Shown: positions 14,605 to 24,235, numbered from the stretch's first letter. The stretch is DNA of 52,472 nt from Microbacteriaceae bacterium (GCA_018666065.1 JABJAO010000044.1:1-52472); one strand, 5' to 3'. The notes: generated by a model from the letters alone, not told the origin. Made by a program: numbers and translations.

Positions 14605-16296
14605 TTATTCTACGGGCGCTTCGGCTGGGGCGTCAGGGTCGGGCGTTGTGATTCCGAGGGTCACTTCACTCGAGAGCGGTGATGAGAGAGTGCCACATTT
14701 CACCAAGTAGCTCGCTTTCATCGTTTCCCCTGTTCCCAGCCGAACGTTGATTGCGGTTTGTTCAGGCTCCAGCACCGTCGCTCCGTTGTTGTCGAGGATC
14801 GTTCCGCCGACAATTTGGATTGTGTAGCTGGTGAGGTCAAAGCCTGCGGGACATTGGGCGTATCCGGGCCACTCCAAGAGCACGTCATCGCCGGGTCCCC
14901 ATGGCCCGACCGCGGGTGTCACAACAAGGTCGCGTGGTTTGGGTGGTTGAGGGATTGCGGCGTAGAAGTAGACGGCAATGAGGGTGTCGGAGGCAACGGT
15001 GCCTTGGGGATTGACCCGGTAGGCGGTCGCGACCAAATCCTGGGACGGCGCGATGTTGCCCGTAATGGCGTCAAGGCGCAACCCTTTTCTCGTGAGTGTC
15101 TCCTGGACCTGAGACTGCGTCTTTCCCACGATCTCCGCTTGCGTGATTTCGACTGTCGTGATTTGTGGGTTATCGGGCTTCTCGATCACCGCGGGTTCGT
15201 CCGCTGGTGTTTCCGGGACGACAACCTCAGGAGCCACGGGGATGATGGGGTCCTCGATCACGTCTTGAGAGGGGGATTGGAGCAAAACCGTGAGAGAGGT
15301 CGCGATGAGGGCAAGAGCGACAAAGCCACCAATTCCGCTAAATAACCAAAAATTTCGGCCAAGTTTTCGAGGGTGATCGACCGATCCGGTGTCGGTCGTG
15401 GCCTCACGGGGTTTCGTGCGTTTGGCGGGCTCTTCGCTGGTCTCCTGGGCAGGAATCAGAGCCAGCGCACTGGCGTCGTCGCCTCTGGATAAAGCCAGCG
15501 CGGCCTGGGAAAGGTCATGAGCCGACGCCGGCCGTCCCTCAGGTTTCTTCGCCATGCACGACATCACCAACGCGCGAACCGCGGAGGGGATAGACGAGGG
15601 CAATTCGGGCGGGGTCTCTTTGATTTGGGCCATCGCGATGGCAACCTGCGATTCCCCTCGGAAGGGTCGCTTTCCGGCTAAAGCCTCGTAGGCGACAATT
15701 CCCAACGAATAGACGTCCGTCGCCGGGGACGCTGGTTTACCGCCGGCTTGTTCCGGAGCCAAATATTGGACAGTTCCCATCACTTGCCCAGTTGCGGTCA
15801 ATGGGACCTGATCAGCCAGTCGCGCGATACCAAAGTCGGTAATCTTCACACTGCCATCCGGGGTGATCAACAGGTTTCCGGGCTTGATATCCCGGTGAAC
15901 CAGTCCCGCCTGGTGCGCGGCGTGAAGAGCGGAGGCTGTTTGCGCGACGATGCTCAGCACTCGACTCGAGGGCAGAATCTTCTCCCGCTCAATGATGCTG
16001 CTGAGCGCCTCCCCGGGCACGAGTTCCATGACGAGGTAGGCGCTGCCTTCCTCCTCGCCGTAGTCGAAGACGTTAGCGATTCCCTCATGGTTGACCAGTG
16101 CCGCGTGACGGGCTTCGGCCCGGAATCTTTCGCGGAACCCAGAATCTCCCATGTACTCGTCTTTGAGGATCTTGATGGCCACAGTTCGCCCAATGACAGA
16201 GTCATTGGCTTTCCAGACTTCGCCCATGCCGCCAATGGCGATGCGCGAGATCAGCTCATACCGTGATCCAAAGACTTGTCCTGCCGTGGGTCTCAT
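14605..16296 (-). CDS. pknA: Serine/threonine protein kinase (PknA-like) with extracellular PASTA and beta-rich domain
   Basis: A 563-residue kinase. The catalytic domain (about 11-275) has IAIGGMGEVW, Lys42 in VAIKIL, HRDIKPGN (134-141), DFG (154-156) and APEQ. One membrane segment is at about 316-340. The outside part holds a Pro/Glu/Val-rich linker, one PASTA-like repeat (about 378-440: IVGKTQSQVQETLTRKGLRL) and a C-terminal region (about 445-550) resembling a fibronectin-III or Ig-like fold, with two Cys that could pair. Mycobacterial PknA has no PASTA, so this extracellular part is notable. It overlaps the pbpA stop by ATGA. Position in the operon supports the PknA name. Confidence 0.92.
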   Translation of the reverse strand: MRPTAGQVFGSRYELISRIAIGGMGEVWKANDSVIGRTVAIKILKDEYMGDSGFRERFRAEARHAALVNHEGIANVFDYGEEEGSAYLVMELVPGEALSSIIEREKILPSSRVLSIVAQTASALHAAHQAGLVHRDIKPGNLLITPDGSVKITDFGIARLADQVPLTATGQVMGTVQYLAPEQAGGKPASPATDVYSLGIVAYEALAGKRPFRGESQVAIAMAQIKETPPELPSSIPSAVRALVMSCMAKKPEGRPASAHDLSQAALALSRGDDASALALIPAQETSEEPAKRTKPREATTDTGSVDHPRKLGRNFWLFSGIGGFVALALIATSLTVLLQSPSQDVIEDPIIPVAPEVVVPETPADEPAVIEKPDNPQITTVEITQAEIVGKTQSQVQETLTRKGLRLDAITGNIAPSQDLVATAYRVNPQGTVASDTLIAVYFYAAIPQPPKPRDLVVTPAVGPWGPGDDVLLEWPGYAQCPAGFDLTSYTIQIVGGTILDNNGATVLEPEQTAINVRLGTGETMKASYLVKCGTLSSPLSSEVTLGITTPDPDAPAEAPVE

Positions 16297-17738
16297 CGAG
16301 CCAACACCGCCTCCATGACAGCCCGCGCAACGGGAGAAGCGATTGCGTTCGCTGTGCCTTCCACACTGGAGCCCTCGATGACCACTGCCACTACGACCTC
16401 CGGGGCATCGGCGGGAGCAAAGCCTGTGAACCAGAATGAGCGACCATCACCGATTCCTGTCTCTGCTGTTCCTGTCTTTCCCGCGACGCTAACGCCTGGA
16501 ATTGCTGCAGCGCTGGCGACACCCTGACTGACGCTGACGACCATAAGTCGTGTCAACTCCTGCGCAGTTTGCCGGCTGAGGGGTCTGGAATAGATGGTGG
16601 GTTCAAAAGTCTGCAGGACTCGGAGGTTAGGAGCGATTACGTAATCCACCAGGTGGGGCGTCATCAGGACACCACCATTGGCGACTCCAGCGCTCATCAT
16701 CGCGACCTGGAGGGGTGTAACCCTCACATCGAATTGCCCAAACGAGCTCAACATCAGTTGAGCGTCATCCAGACCTCGAGGGAAATTACTTGCTGTGACC
16801 GAGAGGGGGATTTCCAAAGTCGCACCGAACCCGAAGTCATCGGCCATGGTGCCAATCTGTGTTTCTCCCAGCTCGAGGCCGAGCTCGGCATAGGGAATAT
16901 TGCAGCTCAGACGGAACGCAATCTCCAGGGTGACGGTCTCCTCTCCGCCACAGAGCCTGCCGCCGGAGTTTTGAATACTCCGGTTGCTCAGCGGCAGGGG
17001 AAGTTCGGAGGGGTTGAGGAACTCACTCTGCGCGGTGTAGTCACCGGATTCCAACGCGGCCGCGGTCATTAATACTTTGAAAACGGAGCCGGGGAAGTAT
17101 TGGTCACCGGCAATAGCTCGATTGGCCAAGGGATTGTCGGGATCTTCCGAGAGCTCGTTGTAGGCACCAAGGACTGACGAGGTCGAATGGGCCGCGAGCA
17201 GGTTGGGGTCAAATGATGGCTTCGAGACCATGGCGAGGATTCGACCCGTCGCGGGGTCCATAGCGACGACAGCTCCTCGACGATCTCCGAGTGCGTCGTA
17301 GGCAACCCGCTGAATCTCAGGGTCCAGAGTGAGCTGGACACTGGCACCCTCGGGGGTGGAGCCTGTGACGAGGGCGGTGAGCTGGTCGAGAATCTGGGAG
17401 CTTGCCCGTCCCGTCAATACCGGGTTCAGGGCACTTTCGATACCGGCGTTGCCCTGGTTCAGGGTGTAATACCCCACAACGGGGGCGTAGAGGTCGCCGT
17501 AGGGGTAGGAGCGCAGATACCGGAACTGGTTGTCCACGGGGAGAGACGTGGCCACGGGGATTCCACCGGCGAGAATTTGACCCCGCTCAGCGGAGAAGCT
17601 TTCGTACAGTTTTCGCACGTTCCGGTCGTCATCGGCGATGTTCTCGCTGGCCACCACCTGGATGTAGCTGGCCGAAATAAAGAGCGTGATGAACAACGCC
17701 ATCACGGCGATACCCACCCGGCGAAGCGGCGCAATCAT
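16293..17738 (-). CDS. pbpA: Penicillin-binding protein 2 (peptidoglycan transpeptidase)
   Basis: A 481-residue class B penicillin-binding protein with one N-terminal membrane anchor (about 9-29). The transpeptidase motifs are all present: SVFK (Ser218), SCN (278-280) and KTGT (421-424). It cross-links peptidoglycan and is normally paired with the RodA glycosyltransferase, which is encoded immediately upstream with a 4-base overlap. The dimerisation/pedestal domain is short, as in actinobacterial PbpA. Lies inside the kinase operon, consistent with phospho-control of wall synthesis. Confidence 0.95.
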   Translation of the reverse strand: MIAPLRRVGIAVMALFITLFISASYIQVVASENIADDDRNVRKLYESFSAERGQILAGGIPVATSLPVDNQFRYLRSYPYGDLYAPVVGYYTLNQGNAGIESALNPVLTGRASSQILDQLTALVTGSTPEGASVQLTLDPEIQRVAYDALGDRRGAVVAMDPATGRILAMVSKPSFDPNLLAAHSTSSVLGAYNELSEDPDNPLANRAIAGDQYFPGSVFKVLMTAAALESGDYTAQSEFLNPSELPLPLSNRSIQNSGGRLCGGEETVTLEIAFRLSCNIPYAELGLELGETQIGTMADDFGFGATLEIPLSVTASNFPRGLDDAQLMLSSFGQFDVRVTPLQVAMMSAGVANGGVLMTPHLVDYVIAPNLRVLQTFEPTIYSRPLSRQTAQELTRLMVVSVSQGVASAAAIPGVSVAGKTGTAETGIGDGRSFWFTGFAPADAPEVVVAVVIEGSSVEGTANAIASPVARAVMEAVLAR

Positions 17739-19132
17739 GCCCTCACCCCCGCTTCCGCTCGAACCGAGGCGCGCGCTTCATCGCTCAGGCGCAGGAGCAG
17801 GGCGACGATAATCCAGTTCGCCACAAGGGAGGATCCTCCCGCGGCGAGGAACGGTGTCGTAAGACCTGTGACCGGAATAACCCGGGTGATTCCGCCGATG
17901 ACGACAAAGACTTGGAGGGCAAGAACGAAGCCCAGCCCGGAGGCGAGAAGGCGACCAAAATCGTCGGTTCCCGTGAAACCAACCCGGAGGCCCCGGCTGA
18001 CGAGCAGCAAATACAGGGCAAGGAGGGCAAAGACCCCGAAGATGCCGAGTTCTTCGCCCAAAGCGGCGACGATGTAGTCCGAATTGGCCAACGGGACAAA
18101 ATCTGGCTGGCCCTGACCGAGCCCTTCGCCAATAAAGCCACCCTCGGCAAACCCAAATAGGCCTTGCACCAACTGGTAGGAGCCCCCCACCGCGTTATAG
18201 ACCTCGGGGTTGAACGAGTCCAACCAGCCTTGAAGTCGACCTTGGACGTAGCCCAGCTGACTCGCTGCCACTGCCGCTCCAACAACAAAAAGCGCTCCTC
18301 CAATGCCCAACCACAGGAGGCGATTTGTCGCGATGTAGAGCATGGCGAGGAAGAGCCCGAAATACAGCAGCGAGGTACCCAGGTCGCGCTGGAAAACCAG
18401 CACTCCCATGGCGACAACCCAGACAATCAACAGCGGACCAAGATCTCGAACCCGAGGCCACCGAATACCGCCAAAGGTCGTCCCCACTTTTTGCAGGCTT
18501 TCGCTCGCGGTCATCAGATATCCGGCGAAGAAGACAGCGAGTGCGATTTTGGCGATTTCTCCCGGTTGGAAGGTCATGCCGGCGATATCAACCCAGAGCG
18601 TGGCGCCATTGACGGTTCGACCAATAACAGGCCACAGCGGCATTGTCAGCAGAATTACGCCCACCAGCATCGCAAGATATCGGTAGCGCAGGAGAACTCG
18701 GTAGTTCTTGACCAGGAGTAGCACTCCAATGGCGATGACAAGTGCGACAGCCGTCCACGCCATCTGGCGAACTCCCGCTGCCTCCCACCCGCTGGATCCA
18801 GCCGCAATGTCGAGCCGGTGGATCATGGTGATACCGAGGCCATTGAGCATCGTGGCGATGGGGACGATAAAGGGGTCTGCATCTCTGGCGACCAGCCGGA
18901 GCACGAGATGTAACCCGAGAGTGAGACCCGCGAGCCCTGCTGCGTAGGTCAGCAAGCTCCAGTCCAGTGCACCGAGGGCGCCCCACTGGACTAGCGCCAG
19001 CGCCAGCGCACTGAGGCCCAGCGCAATCACCAGGAGGCCAAGTTCAAGATTGCGCAGCTTTTGGGGCATCCTCACCCGCAACACAACGCGACCGGTGACG
19101 GGAGCGACGGGGGGAACGGTGCTCTGTGTCAT
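17735..19132 (-). CDS. rodA: FtsW/RodA/SpoVE family peptidoglycan glycosyltransferase
   Basis: A 465-residue SEDS-family membrane protein with about 12 hydrophobic segments. Family hallmarks include GRTVNGATLWVDIAGMTFQPGEIAKIALAVFFAGY, FQRDLGTSLLYFG and the C-terminal TGLTTPFLAAGGSSLVANW. It polymerises lipid II into glycan strands together with the neighbouring class B PBP. The RodA name, rather than FtsW, rests on the operon position beside pbpA, as in other actinobacteria. It starts 4 bases after the pstP stop. Confidence 0.94.
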   Translation of the reverse strand: MTQSTVPPVAPVTGRVVLRVRMPQKLRNLELGLLVIALGLSALALALVQWGALGALDWSLLTYAAGLAGLTLGLHLVLRLVARDADPFIVPIATMLNGLGITMIHRLDIAAGSSGWEAAGVRQMAWTAVALVIAIGVLLLVKNYRVLLRYRYLAMLVGVILLTMPLWPVIGRTVNGATLWVDIAGMTFQPGEIAKIALAVFFAGYLMTASESLQKVGTTFGGIRWPRVRDLGPLLIVWVVAMGVLVFQRDLGTSLLYFGLFLAMLYIATNRLLWLGIGGALFVVGAAVAASQLGYVQGRLQGWLDSFNPEVYNAVGGSYQLVQGLFGFAEGGFIGEGLGQGQPDFVPLANSDYIVAALGEELGIFGVFALLALYLLLVSRGLRVGFTGTDDFGRLLASGLGFVLALQVFVVIGGITRVIPVTGLTTPFLAAGGSSLVANWIIVALLLRLSDEARASVRAEAGVRA

Positions 19133-19136
19133 CCGA

Positions 19137-20372
19137 TCACCGCCTCAATCGATCGACAATGGCCTGGGCGTCGTCGAGGGATTCGGCCGGGAGAACGGAG
19201 GTGACTCGTTCCTGTTCAAAGATTTGGAGCGAATCCAAGGACACGTCTGTCTGCTCATACAACGTGGAGAGCGAGAGTGGCCCGACGTTTTCTGGCACTC
19301 CCTGGTAGATCGCAACGAAACCGTTGCTTTCGCCCACGAAGTAGCGCGTCTGGGTCCATTCGTAAGCGGCAAAGGCGGCCCCCACAAGTCCGCTGATCAC
19401 CAGGAGAACGGAGAGCGACCACGCCACGCGTCGACGCAGAAGGCGACGGCGGTCCTCGCGGATGAGCTCTTCGAGGTAGTCCGCTTCTGGCTCGAAGTGT
19501 TCGTCTGCAGGGGGCAGCGCCCTCAGCGGATGGAGCAACAGCGCGGGAAGAGCGGGCCTTCTCATCAGCGGGCCAGATTCGTAGGTTACGGGCCCCGCTG
19601 CCGCGCCGACCATTCGGGATTCTGCCGGCGGTGATGTGTCCAGCCCCTCGGCAACCCGGACGATGACAACCGTGACGTTGTCGGGTGCTCCCTCGCTCAA
19701 GCTTTGAGTGATGAGTTTGTGAGCTGCGAGCTCGACATCATCGACCGTGAGGAGTGTTTCAGCGATGTCGCGCTCGGAAACATAGCCGCTGAGCCCATCG
19801 GAGCACAGCAGCCACCGATCGCCAGGCAGGGTGTCGACGATGTGGGTGTCAATTTCAGGGTCGGCGTCGACATCGCCCAAAACCCTCATGAGGACACTCC
19901 GGCGAGGGTGGACGGCGGCTTCTTCGGGCGTGATGCGACCGCTGTCCACGAGGCGCTGGACGAACGTGTGATCTACGGTGATTTGTTCGAGGACACCCTC
20001 ACGAAGACGGTAAATCCGGGAGTCTCCAATGTGGGCGATGACCATCTGGGATTTCACCCGAATCATCGCGCTCACGGTGGTGCCCATCCCCGTCAATTCG
20101 GGGTGCTCTTCGACAGCATTCGTCAGAGTTGCCCCGGCGTCCAAAATCCCGCGGAAGAGTGCTTCGCGCGCTTCCTCCACAGATCCGTGCGTGGAATCGA
20201 GAGCAAAGAGGTGCTTCACGGCCAGCGCGCTGGCCACGTCACCTCCGGCGTGCCCGCCCATTCCATCGGCAACCACAAAGAGGTTGCGACCCACTGATCC
20301 TGAGTCCTGGTTACTCGCGCGAATCTTCCCAATATGGGAAGACGCTGCGCTCAGCACGTGCTCAGGAGCCAT
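19137..20372 (-). CDS. pstP: PP2C-type serine/threonine phosphatase PstP
   Basis: A 411-residue membrane phosphatase that reverses PknA/PknB phosphorylation. The PP2C domain (about residues 5-235) has the metal-binding motifs RASNQDSGSV, VADGMGGHAGGDVAS, GDSRIYRL, CSDGLSGY and DNVTVVIV. A basic linker (RRRLLRRR) precedes one membrane segment at about 313-335 and a short extracellular tail of about 75 residues. It follows fhaB by 5 bases and precedes rodA by 4. Confidence 0.95.
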   Translation of the reverse strand: MAPEHVLSAASSHIGKIRASNQDSGSVGRNLFVVADGMGGHAGGDVASALAVKHLFALDSTHGSVEEAREALFRGILDAGATLTNAVEEHPELTGMGTTVSAMIRVKSQMVIAHIGDSRIYRLREGVLEQITVDHTFVQRLVDSGRITPEEAAVHPRRSVLMRVLGDVDADPEIDTHIVDTLPGDRWLLCSDGLSGYVSERDIAETLLTVDDVELAAHKLITQSLSEGAPDNVTVVIVRVAEGLDTSPPAESRMVGAAAGPVTYESGPLMRRPALPALLLHPLRALPPADEHFEPEADYLEELIREDRRRLLRRRVAWSLSVLLVISGLVGAAFAAYEWTQTRYFVGESNGFVAIYQGVPENVGPLSLSTLYEQTDVSLDSLQIFEQERVTSVLPAESLDDAQAIVDRLRR

Positions 20373-20377
20373 GGCGG

Positions 20378-20872
20378 TTAAGTCCGCAGTTCAAAAGTCG
20401 TATTGCCAACGCTGACGGGAGTATTGAGAGGAACGGGGGTGGGAATGCTCACGCGCTTGCCATCCACGAAGGTTCCGTTCGTGGAATCGAGGTCTTGAAT
20501 CATCCACTGGTCATTCCAGAGCATCAATCGGGCGTGATGAGTGGACGTCACGTCGTCCCGAATGACCAAGCTGGAATCACCTGATCGTCCAATCGTGACC
20601 TGTTCGTCGGGGACAAGCTCGAGCTCGATCCCCTCCTTGGGCCCACCGGTAATCAGGAGAGCTTTGGCAATTCCACTGGGTGTGGACAGAGCCGGTGCGA
20701 GCGGTGGGGCCTTAGCCGACTCTGCCTGGGCTGACGCCCGTTGCTCTTCCTCCTGGCGGTAGCGGGGTGGACCAAAAAGGTCCGTTCGCAGCGCATAGAC
20801 GATGGCAAAAATGAAGGCCCACAGAAGGCCAAGAAACGCAAGTTGCAGCAGAAACAGCGTTAGCTCACTCAC
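20378..20872 (-). CDS. fhaB: FHA domain membrane protein FhaB (FipA)
   Basis: A 164-residue protein with one N-terminal membrane segment (about 4-26, LFLLQLAFLGLLWAFIFAIVYAL) and a C-terminal FHA phosphothreonine-binding domain (about 88-160). The FHA signature residues appear in IGRSGDSSLVIRDDVTSTHHARL and STNGTFVDG. In mycobacteria FhaB docks on phosphorylated kinases and links them to division and wall enzymes. It overlaps fhaA by 4 bases and is followed by pstP. Confidence 0.95.
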   Translation of the reverse strand: MSELTLFLLQLAFLGLLWAFIFAIVYALRTDLFGPPRYRQEEEQRASAQAESAKAPPLAPALSTPSGIAKALLITGGPKEGIELELVPDEQVTIGRSGDSSLVIRDDVTSTHHARLMLWNDQWMIQDLDSTNGTFVDGKRVSIPTPVPLNTPVSVGNTTFELRT

Positions 20873-21588
20873 GATGTCTCCTCTGTGGCGGTGGGGTGTT
20901 GGTGCGCGAGCGCACGATACGCGGCTTCGGCCTGCGGAACCACCTCAAACAGGATACGCGCCTGGCCGAGCGCAAGTGTGCATCGGTCGGGCAAGGCGCT
21001 GCGTGTAACGCGAACGCCATCGAGTTGTGTGCCATTGGTTGAGCCCAGATCGACGACTTCAGCGCGCTTGCCATCCCAGCGGACTTCGGCGTGGTGCCGC
21101 GAGACTCCCCGCGCAACAACGTGGATATCACTGTCTGTTCCCCGACCGATGACTGTCGACTTTTTGACCAGCGGATAGTGGACCCCATCCCACGACAGCG
21201 TGGGAATCCAGACCACGGGGCCGACATCTGTGCTGGTGACTTCCACCATTCCCTCGGAGAGAGACCCTTTGACCGTCAAGCTCACCTGAAGCTTCTGGGC
21301 AAGTCCATAGCCCCGGAGAGTGGCGTAGTCGGACAGAGCGCCAGTTATCTCCTCCATAAATTCATCGCCGAGGCTGGTGAGGCGCGTGTGGTCTTCGGTG
21401 GAGAGCCCACAAGTGAATTGGTGGGGGGCAATTGTCCTCGTCCTCGATACCGGCTGTGCTCGAGAGTCCATCTCGCGTTTGAGTGCAGCAACAAGTTCGA
21501 CGGGGTGAACTCCGGAGGAAAAAGCTTTCGCGAAAGCCCCACCGACAAGTCGCTCGACGGAGCGTTCAAAACTGTCGAGAAAGCCCAC
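20869..21588 (-). CDS. fhaA: DUF3662 and FHA domain protein FhaA
   Basis: A 239-residue cytoplasmic protein when started at GTG 21588 (VGFLDSFERSVERLVGGAF). AGGAGGT sits 5 bases upstream, and family members begin there; the ORF track's 21720 start runs on through the leader. The DUF3662 domain spans about 1-115 and a Cterminal FHA domain about 150-225 (GRGTDSDIHVVARGVSRHHAEVRW, STNGTQLDG). In mycobacteria FhaA binds PknB substrates such as the MurJ-associated pseudokinase. First gene of the operon, with 133 bases to the divergent tRNA gene for the promoter. Confidence 0.95.
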   Translation of the reverse strand: MGFLDSFERSVERLVGGAFAKAFSSGVHPVELVAALKREMDSRAQPVSRTRTIAPHQFTCGLSTEDHTRLTSLGDEFMEEITGALSDYATLRGYGLAQKLQVSLTVKGSLSEGMVEVTSTDVGPVVWIPTLSWDGVHYPLVKKSTVIGRGTDSDIHVVARGVSRHHAEVRWDGKRAEVVDLGSTNGTQLDGVRVTRSALPDRCTLALGQARILFEVVPQAEAAYRALAHQHPTATEETS

Positions 21589-21721
21589 AGTTGACCTCCT
21601 GGCAGGTGGAGTGTTTCTCCTTGTGATGCTAGCTCTCCCAGCATGTGAAGCGTCGAGGACTGGCCTGCTTGGCGCCGCTACTCCTGTGGTAATCTCGGCA
21701 GGTTGATGGGCGACCATCATT

Positions 21722-21804
21722 GCGCGAGTGGCGGAATGGCAGACGCGCTGGCTTCAGGTGCCAGTGCCCGCAAGGGCGTGGGGGTTCAAGTCCCCCCTCG
21801 CGCA
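21722..21804 (+). tRNA. tRNA-Leu (anticodon CAG)
   Basis: A complete class II tRNA can be folded by eye. The acceptor stem is GCGCGAG pairing with CTCGCGC, with discriminator A at 21804. The anticodon stem is CTGGC / GCCAG with loop TTCAGGT, placing CAG at the anticodon. A variable arm follows (TGCCCGCAAGGGCG). The T-arm is GGGGGTTCAAGTCCCCC. The 3' CCA is not encoded. It reads CTG codons. The SDR gene on the other strand ends two bases beyond it. Confidence 0.95.
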
Positions 21805-21806
21805 CG

Positions 21807-22628
21807 TTATGTGCGTCGACCTCGAAAGGTTTTCATGGTCTTGTTGACGCCGAACGCGTCAGCAATCCAGTCAAAGACTGCCGTGGGCAAGAGCCGGAAT
21901 ACTCGCACCGAATAGACCATCCCGGGGAGCAACAACTCTCGCTTCGTGGATTCGATTGCGTCAAGGATCTTGGTAGTCGACTGATCGGGGTCTTGGATGG
22001 GCAGCAAGGGGCTGCCAGATTTCACGCCGTCAAACATTCCGGTGTTGATGTAAAACGGGTTAACGGTGAGGACGCTCACCCCACTGCTGTCGTCGCGAAG
22101 TTCGGCTCGGAGGGATTCCATGAAGCCGACCGCAGCGTGCTTACTGCCGGCGTAATCGGTGAGTTTCGAGGAACCTGCCAAGCCCGCAGCGCTGGCGATC
22201 GTGACCAGACGGCCCTGGTCGCGAGCCACCATCGAGGGAAGAAACGCCTGGATCGTCCAGTACAGGGCGAAGGTGTTGACGTTATAGGTCAGTGCAACAT
22301 CCTTTTCCTCGAGCTCCAGGAAATGCTTGCCCGTGACAACTCCAGCGTTGTTGATCAGGACGTCGAGGTGCCCAATCTTTTCGAGCACCTGTGCTGCCGC
22401 AAGTGAAACCGCGGACTTCTTCGACACGTCAACGGACATCGGTAGCGCCGCGGCCCCTAGGGCCTCCACCTCTTTGGCCACGGCCTTCGCCGCCGGGAGG
22501 TTGAGATCCCACAACACCAGGTGAGACGCCCCGCGTTTCGCCGCACCAAGAGCCATCAAGCGGCCGATGCCACTCCCGGCTCCTGTGATGAGGACGTGTG
22601 TATTGCTCAGGCTGTAGGGCTCACTCAT
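21807..22628 (-). CDS. Short-chain dehydrogenase/reductase
   Basis: A 273-residue NAD(P)-dependent oxidoreductase of the classical SDR type. Cofactor motif TGAGSGIG is at residues 15-22, NNAG near 92-95, and the active-site Ser and YAGSK (Tyr/Lys) near 145-165. A hydrophobic C-terminal portion (LLPGMVYSVRVFRLLPTAVFDWIADAFGV) suggests membrane association, as in SDR families acting on lipophilic alcohols (retinol or 17-beta type). Substrate unknown. It follows the aldehyde dehydrogenase gene by 5 bases, so the pair may oxidise an alcohol to an acid through an aldehyde (inference). Confidence 0.9.
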   Translation of the reverse strand: MSEPYSLSNTHVLITGAGSGIGRLMALGAAKRGASHLVLWDLNLPAAKAVAKEVEALGAAALPMSVDVSKKSAVSLAAAQVLEKIGHLDVLINNAGVVTGKHFLELEEKDVALTYNVNTFALYWTIQAFLPSMVARDQGRLVTIASAAGLAGSSKLTDYAGSKHAAVGFMESLRAELRDDSSGVSVLTVNPFYINTGMFDGVKSGSPLLPIQDPDQSTTKILDAIESTKRELLLPGMVYSVRVFRLLPTAVFDWIADAFGVNKTMKTFRGRRT

Positions 22629-22633
22629 AGCGT

Positions 22634-24235
22634 CTACTTTCGGAAGGGAAGATATTTCATGAGGCGAAGACCGCGGGTCATGGTCGAGACGAACCGCTCT
22701 GCAGACATTCCTGGGGGAGGGGCAACATTCATGCCACTCTGCGTCGCGATGGTTTGGATGTCCGTGTATTTCTGAATTCCTTCACGCCCGTGGCGACGAC
22801 CGACTCCAGATTCTTTGAATCCACCCATCGGGGCGTCCGTGGAAGCCCAGGACGCGGTGAAACCTTCGTTCACGTTCACGCTGCCTGCTTGGATTTGGGC
22901 TGCAACGCTTTCGGCTCGCGTTTTTGAGCCCCACACACTGGCGTTCAGCCCATACGTAGTGTCGTTTGCCAGGCGAATCGCCTCGTCGTCACTTTGGACG
23001 CGATACAACGCAACTACCGGGCCGAACGTTTCCCTGCGGCACAGCAGCATGTCGTCACTGACGTTGGTGAGCAGGGTTGGCTCGAACGCAAAAGGCGCAA
23101 TATCGGGGCGGTGTCTGCCGCCGGCAAGGACACTCGCCCCATGGTCGCGGGCATCATCCATGTGGGCCTGGACCTTGTCGAGTTGCTCCTGTGAAATGAG
23201 GGCTCCCACGTCGTAGGAAAAATCGAAGGCGCTCCGCAGCCTGAGCTTCTCCACCTCGGCGGTGAGCCGAGGGACAAACTCATCCCAGATTCCATCCTGG
23301 ATGTACATACGTTCAATCGACATACACAGCTGCCCGGCATTGGAGAAGCTCGCCGTTATTGCCCCCTGCACCGCGCGCTCCAGAGGGGCGTCATCGAGCA
23401 CGATCATGGGGTTTTTCCCACCCAATTCGGCAGAGAACCCAATGAGGCGTCGCCCACACTGCTCGGCCACGATTTTCCCGGTCTCTGTCGAGCCGGTGAA
23501 CATCACAAAATTGGCATTGTTGATGATTGCGCTACCCAGTGTCGGCCCATCACCGACGACGACCTGGAAGAGGCCCTCGGGCAATCCCGCTTCGTACAGA
23601 AGATGGAGTGCACTGAGAGCGCTGAAGGGAGTTTGCGCATCGGGTTTCAACACGATGCCATTGCCTGCCATGAGTGCGGGGATTGCGTCGCTGAGAGGAA
23701 GGGTCAGTGGGTAGTTCCAGGGGGTGATCATCCCGACCACACCTTTGGGGTGGAAGTGAACCCTGGCCTGTGTCACGAAAGGCAGGGCGCCCTGGCGCTT
23801 CTGGGGTCGCAGGTGGGCCTCCGCGCTCGTGGCGTAGTAGCGAGCAGTCAGGGCTATGTCGGCAACCTCATCGAAAGCCGACGCCCGGGACTTGCCGGTT
23901 TCCCACTGGACAACGTCAAGCAGCGTTTTTTGGTTATCGAGAACCAGGTCGTGAAAACGCATGATGATGGCTTTTCGGTGTGCAAAAGATGTTGCTTTCC
24001 ACTCTTCCGCTGTGGTTCGGGCGCGCGAAAAGGCCACCTCAACATCGGCGGGCAATGCCTGGGGGAGTGAGGCAATGAGCGACCCATCCAGCGGAGAAAA
24101 GTGATCCTGTGTAGCAGAACCGGGGGCTACCAACTCCGTCCACGCACCGATCTGAGCCTCTGATACCGGTCGAGGACGCGTGGGTTTTTTCTTCTGCTTC
24201 GTTGCGGTGGGAACCATGGGGCTATCGTCGCGCAT
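22634..24235 (-). CDS. gabD2: Succinate-semialdehyde dehydrogenase-type aldehyde dehydrogenase (GabD2-like)
   Basis: An aldehyde dehydrogenase of about 533 residues. It has the cofactor segment TPWNYPLTLPL, the catalytic Glu in FSAELGGKNPM and the nucleophile Cys in FSNAGQLCMSIER. The C-terminus GFKESGVGRRHGREGIQKYTD is typical. A long variable N-terminus with KKKPTRPRP and the overall pattern resemble actinobacterial GabD2, which makes succinate from succinate semialdehyde with NADP. Start uncertain: ATG 24259, 24235 or 24217; 24235 has a weak purine-rich TGGAAA upstream. Substrate specificity is by resemblance only. Confidence 0.85.
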   Translation of the reverse strand: MRDDSPMVPTATKQKKKPTRPRPVSEAQIGAWTELVAPGSATQDHFSPLDGSLIASLPQALPADVEVAFSRARTTAEEWKATSFAHRKAIIMRFHDLVLDNQKTLLDVVQWETGKSRASAFDEVADIALTARYYATSAEAHLRPQKRQGALPFVTQARVHFHPKGVVGMITPWNYPLTLPLSDAIPALMAGNGIVLKPDAQTPFSALSALHLLYEAGLPEGLFQVVVGDGPTLGSAIINNANFVMFTGSTETGKIVAEQCGRRLIGFSAELGGKNPMIVLDDAPLERAVQGAITASFSNAGQLCMSIERMYIQDGIWDEFVPRLTAEVEKLRLRSAFDFSYDVGALISQEQLDKVQAHMDDARDHGASVLAGGRHRPDIAPFAFEPTLLTNVSDDMLLCRRETFGPVVALYRVQSDDEAIRLANDTTYGLNASVWGSKTRAESVAAQIQAGSVNVNEGFTASWASTDAPMGGFKESGVGRRHGREGIQKYTDIQTIATQSGMNVAPPPGMSAERFVSTMTRGLRLMKYLPFRK

